From Sphingomonas sp. ATCC 31555 (GTDB taxonomy: Bacteria > Pseudomonadota > Alphaproteobacteria > Sphingomonadales > Sphingomonadaceae), in NCBI RefSeq assembly GCF_000282895.1, contig NZ_ALBQ01000021.1, forward strand, positions 62,001-126,000: a stretch of 64,000 nt of DNA, in the 5' to 3' direction. The notes under the pieces are model-generated. The model saw only the letters and a program-made list of their open reading frames with translations, made no database searches and was not told the origin of the DNA. The position numbers and the translations under genes are program-made. Shown one piece after another: positions 60,899 to 64,000 of this stretch. Every line of letters starts with the position of its first letter. The first letter of the stretch is position 1.

Positions 60899-61531
60899 AT
60901 GGCAGAAACTATGGAAGAAGGCGGTCTGGCTCCCCGCGAAAAGGCGTTGGTGCGACGCGAAAAAATCGTTTCGGCGGCTCGCAGGTTGTTCATTGCGAAC
61001 GGTTTTCACGCGACGGGGGTGGCCCAAATCGCGAAAGAATCAGGCATTGCTGTCGGTCAAATTTACCGGGATTTCTCGTCGAAAGAGGCGATCGTCGCTG
61101 CAATTGTCGAAGTCGACTGCATTGAATTTCTCGCGCATGAAACCTTGCGCCGGGGCATCGACTCGGGCGATCTCGAGGCGGTGTGGACCTGGCTGGCCGA
61201 TTTTCTGGACCATGAGCCCGACGAGTCTGATCCGTTGTTCGCCGAGATTTTCGCTGAGGCGGCCCGCAACGAACGGGTGGCGGCGATCTTCGAAAAGGTC
61301 CGCGAGGATGTTCGTGCGACGATGCTGGCGGCGCTGGAGGCACTTGCCCCCGGGGACGCATTTGCCGAGCGCCGATCCGGTCTCTCCGAACTGATTCTGG
61401 CGACGTCGCTGGGGCTGATGCAACACAGCTTCCTCAGCGATCCCAAGGATACGAAATGCGCGGCGGAACTGGCGACGAAGATGATCCGGATCGAGCTTGC
61501 CGCGATGCGGGCAGAAGGCGCAAAAGGATGA
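60899..61531 (+). CDS. TetR-family transcriptional repressor
   Basis: A 210-residue regulator with the TetR helix-turn-helix at residues 21-65 (IVSAARRLFIANGFHATGVAQIAKESGIAVGQIYRDFSSKEAIV). The remaining helices form a ligand pocket whose inducer is unknown. Divergent from acrA with a near-perfect palindrome between them, it most likely represses the efflux operon and itself, as AcrR does. GGGGAG precedes the ATG. Confidence 0.92.
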   Translation: MAETMEEGGLAPREKALVRREKIVSAARRLFIANGFHATGVAQIAKESGIAVGQIYRDFSSKEAIVAAIVEVDCIEFLAHETLRRGIDSGDLEAVWTWLADFLDHEPDESDPLFAEIFAEAARNERVAAIFEKVREDVRATMLAALEALAPGDAFAERRSGLSELILATSLGLMQHSFLSDPKDTKCAAELATKMIRIELAAMRAEGAKG

Positions 61532-61579
61532 GTTTTCCCATTTTCTGGAGCGCGCGTTCGTAATGTGCAATAAAGCGGC

Positions 61580-62347
61580 ATGAGCGAAGCCCTTTCGTCG
61601 CCGCGCATCGCGCTGTTCGTCACCTGCCTGGTCGATGCGATGCGGCCGCGGGTGGGCTTTGCGGCCCTGCGCGCCCTCGCCGATGCCGGGTGCGAGGTGG
61701 TGGTGCCGGAAGAGCAGACCTGTTGCGGGCAGCCGGCACTCAATTCGGGCGATCGCGCGACCGCAACCGACTTCGCCCGGCGCAACGTGGCGATGCTGGA
61801 ATCGTACGAGGCGATCGTCGTCCCCTCCGGCAGCTGTGCGGGGACGATCCGTTGCCACTATCCCGAATTGCTCGCTGGCGACCCCGAATGGGCCGCGCGG
61901 GCCGAGGCGGTGGCGGCGAAGACATGGGAAATCCTCGCCTGGCTCGATGCGCGCGGCTGGCGGCCGGAGGGCGTGACGCTGCCCGCCACGGCGACCTATC
62001 ATGACAGCTGCTCGGGCTTGCGTGAACTGGGCATCAAGGTGCAGCCGCGGCGGCTGCTCGGCGCGGTCGACGGGCTGGCGCTGGTGCCGCTCGCGGGCGA
62101 GGAGACCTGCTGCGGTTTCGGCGGCACCTTCTGCGTGAAATACCCGGCGATCTCCAACGCCATCGCCGACGAGAAGGCGGCGGCGGTGGAGGCGAGTGGC
62201 GCGGGGTTGCTGCTCGCGGGCGATCTCGGCTGCCTGATGAATATGGCGGGCAAGCTCCACCGGCGCGGATCCGAGGTGCGCGCCTTCCACACCATCGAGG
62301 TGCTGGCCGGCATGGCCGACGGCCCGGCGATCGGCGAAGCGCAATGA
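61580..62347 (+). CDS. lutA: lactate utilization protein A (Fe-S oxidoreductase)
   Basis: A 255-residue subunit of the LutABC L-lactate dehydrogenase complex. It carries two CCG domains, in EQTCCGQPALNSG (about residue 46) and EETCCGFGGTFCVKYP (about residue 174), with further cysteines in VPSGSCAGTI and YHDSCSGLR, typical of LutA/YkgE and of heterodisulfide-reductase-like subunits. It opens the lut operon; its stop overlaps lutB by ATGA. No lactate permease is seen in the window. Confidence 0.92.
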   Translation: MSEALSSPRIALFVTCLVDAMRPRVGFAALRALADAGCEVVVPEEQTCCGQPALNSGDRATATDFARRNVAMLESYEAIVVPSGSCAGTIRCHYPELLAGDPEWAARAEAVAAKTWEILAWLDARGWRPEGVTLPATATYHDSCSGLRELGIKVQPRRLLGAVDGLALVPLAGEETCCGFGGTFCVKYPAISNAIADEKAAAVEASGAGLLLAGDLGCLMNMAGKLHRRGSEVRAFHTIEVLAGMADGPAIGEAQ

Positions 62348-63735
62348 GCCGGGCGTTCGACGCGCGGGTCGATGCCGCGCTCGCCGACCGCCAGCTCAAG
62401 ATCGCGGTCGAGCGCACCGCCGGCACCGCCGAGGCCAAGCGCGGCGCGGCGATCGACGCCTGGCCCAGCTTCGCCGCGGCGCGCGAGCGGGCGGCGGCGA
62501 TCAAGGACCATGTGATCGCCAATCTCGGCAGCTACCTCGTCCAGTTCGAGGCGGCGGCAACCGCGGCGGGGGCGACAGTCCACTGGGCCGCCACTGCCGA
62601 CGAGGCCTGCGCGATCGTGGTCGACCTTTGCCGCAAGGCCGGGGCGAAGAGCGTTGCCCGCTCCAAGTCGATGCTCGGCGAGGAGATCGGCCTGCCGCAC
62701 GCGCTGGAGGCGGCGGGGATCGGCCGGGTCGAGACCGACCTTGCCGAACACATCATCCAGCTCGCCGGCGAGCGGCCCTCGCACATCATCTGGCCGGCGA
62801 TGCACAAGACGCGCGAGCAGGTCTCGGCGCTGTTTCACGCCCGCCATCGCGAACCGCCTGTCGAGGAAAGCATCGTCGCGATGGCGGCGAGCGCGCGGCG
62901 GCAGTTGCGGGGCGAGATGCTGGGCGCCGATGTCGGCATTTCGGGCGCCAATTTCCTGATCGCGGATACCGGGCAGGTCTGCACCGTCACCAACGAGGGC
63001 AATGCCGAGCTCTCGCTGGTGCCGCCGCGCGTGCATATCGTCACCGCGGGGATCGAGAAGCTGGTCCCCTCGATGGACCATGCCGTGCATCTGCTGCGGC
63101 TGCTCGCCCGCTCGGCGACCGGCGCGGCGCTGACCCAGTACACCACCTTCTATGCCGGGCCGAAGCGGGCCGGGGACCGCGACGGGCCGGAAGAGATGCA
63201 CATCGTACTGGTCGACAATGGCCGCAGCGCGATGCGCGACAATGGGCTGGGGGAGATGCTGCGCTGCATCCGCTGCGGCGCGTGCATGAACCACTGCGTG
63301 GTGTTCCGCCAGATCGGTGGCCATGCTTACGGCGGCACCTATCCTGGGCCGATGGGATCGGTGCTGACCCCCGCGCTCGACGGGCTGGCGGCGAGCCGCG
63401 ATTTGCCCAACGCCTGCACGATGAACGGCAAGTGCCAGGAGGTGTGCCCGGTCGCGATTCCGCTACCCACGCTGCTGCGCGGCTGGCGCGAGAAGAGCTG
63501 GCGCGAGGGGCTGGAGCCGGTGACGCTGCGCTCAGGGTTGGGGCTCTGGGCCTGGGCGGCGCGGCGGCCGTGGCTGTATCGCGCAGGCGTGCGCTGGGCG
63601 ATCCGGGCGATGCGGCTGGCCGGGCGCGGCTGGATCTCGCGGCTGCCCTTGGCCGGCGGCTGGACCGGCGGGCGCGACTTCCCCGCCCCCGCGGCGGAGA
63701 GCTTCATGGACCGCTATCGAAAGGGCGAACGATGA
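62344..63735 (+). CDS. lutB: lactate utilization protein B (Fe-S protein)
   Basis: A 463-residue subunit with the LUD domain (about residues 60-290, including VGISGANFLIADTGQVCTVTNEGN) followed by two [4Fe-4S] motifs, CIRCGACMNHC (about residue 308) and CQEVCPVAIPLPTLL with its preceding Cys. It passes electrons from lactate toward the quinone pool together with LutA and LutC. It overlaps lutA and lutC by ATGA. Confidence 0.93.
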   Translation: MSRAFDARVDAALADRQLKIAVERTAGTAEAKRGAAIDAWPSFAAARERAAAIKDHVIANLGSYLVQFEAAATAAGATVHWAATADEACAIVVDLCRKAGAKSVARSKSMLGEEIGLPHALEAAGIGRVETDLAEHIIQLAGERPSHIIWPAMHKTREQVSALFHARHREPPVEESIVAMAASARRQLRGEMLGADVGISGANFLIADTGQVCTVTNEGNAELSLVPPRVHIVTAGIEKLVPSMDHAVHLLRLLARSATGAALTQYTTFYAGPKRAGDRDGPEEMHIVLVDNGRSAMRDNGLGEMLRCIRCGACMNHCVVFRQIGGHAYGGTYPGPMGSVLTPALDGLAASRDLPNACTMNGKCQEVCPVAIPLPTLLRGWREKSWREGLEPVTLRSGLGLWAWAARRPWLYRAGVRWAIRAMRLAGRGWISRLPLAGGWTGGRDFPAPAAESFMDRYRKGER

Positions 63736-64000
63736 GCGCGCGCGACGCGATCCTGGCGCGGCTGGGGCCGGCGCGGGCGGCGGCGGATCTGGCTGCAGAG
63801 GCGGCGGCGCTGCTCGCGGGCGAGGAACGCGAGCGGCCGGCAGGGCCGGAGGATCTGGTGGCGCGCTTCCTGGCGCAGCTTGCGCTGCCGAGCGTGGCGG
63901 CGACGCATGCGCGGATCGGGTCGCTGGCAGAACTGCCGGGGGCTGTGGCGGGGTATCTGGCGGCCGAGGGTGCGGAACCGGCGCTGTGGCTGCCCCCCGA
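63732..64000 (+). CDS. lutC: lactate utilization protein C (partial, runs off the end)
   Basis: The first 89 or so codons of a LUD-domain protein, starting MSARDAILARLG, a common LutC opening. The window ends before the conserved core. The call rests on position after lutB, the ATGA overlap and the N-terminal helix. Confidence 0.75.
   Translation, partial: MSARDAILARLGPARAAADLAAEAAALLAGEERERPAGPEDLVARFLAQLALPSVAATHARIGSLAELPGAVAGYLAAEGAEPALWLPP

Overview
The window looks like a chromosomal segment of an alphaproteobacterium, most likely a sphingomonad (Sphingomonas or a close relative). The DNA is GC-rich throughout. GTG and TTG starts are common, and neighbouring genes often overlap by ATGA or GTGA. 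The content fits this group: a protein with a PEPxxW-type C-terminal sorting tail, an Rrf2-led suf operon with sufT and a HesB/IscA gene, a TonB-dependent receptor paired with a TonB-like protein, and many intergenic hairpin repeats. No tRNA, rRNA, transposase, phage gene or CRISPR array was seen. The assignment rests on recalled family and gene-order knowledge; no search was run.

Layout. 1-9.4 kb: a sugar-acid pair (GntP-type permease and Tat-exported SMP-30/gluconolactonase-like protein), a NUDIX hydrolase, an extensin-like cell-wall protein, a secreted CHAP protein, MsrB, an ABC exporter, and divergent queG. 9.4-13.5 kb: an APC permease, mtnP and an FKBP isomerase in one overlapping run, then a secreted metalloprotease with a PEP-CTERM-like tail. 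13.7-19.6 kb: aconitase, a TonB-like protein and a TonB-dependent receptor. 19.7-31.4 kb is a block rich in TCA-cycle genes on the minus strand: sdhB, zapE, mdh, an unknown exported protein in the place where sucC often sits, sucD, sucA, sucB and lpdA, followed by an HI0933-type flavoprotein.

31.4-45.2 kb: an odd ClpP-like protein, a secreted C13 (legumain/caspase-like) peptidase, a membrane-anchored sugar dehydrogenase, small PHA-region and VOC proteins, an aspartyl hydroxylase-like enzyme, a large M16 protease, then an acyl-CoA synthetase, gamma-glutamyltransferase and pyrD, and an AraC-type regulator. A three-hairpin candidate small RNA lies between pyrD and the araC gene. 45.2-51.9 kb: a complete suf operon for Fe-S cluster assembly (Rrf2 regulator, sufB, an unknown exported protein, sufC, sufD, sufS, sufT, sufA). 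A strong inverted repeat abuts the regulator's start and repeat hairpins are built into the sufD/sufS junction. 52-54.9 kb: aldo/keto reductase, GreA-like factor, FAH-family hydrolase and a small unknown protein. 55-61.5 kb: an RND efflux operon (acrA, acrB, oprM types) divergent from a TetR regulator with a palindromic operator between them. 61.6-64 kb: lutABC for lactate oxidation, with lutC running off the end.

I see no obvious new multi-gene system. The best leads for something undescribed are the candidate small RNA at 44108-44210, the exported protein inside the suf operon, the Rrf2-proximal inverted repeat, the CCTAAACTT repeat cluster behind sufA, the ClpP-like protein with an apparent Asp-to-Asn triad change, and the sucC-less mdh-sucD-sucAB arrangement.
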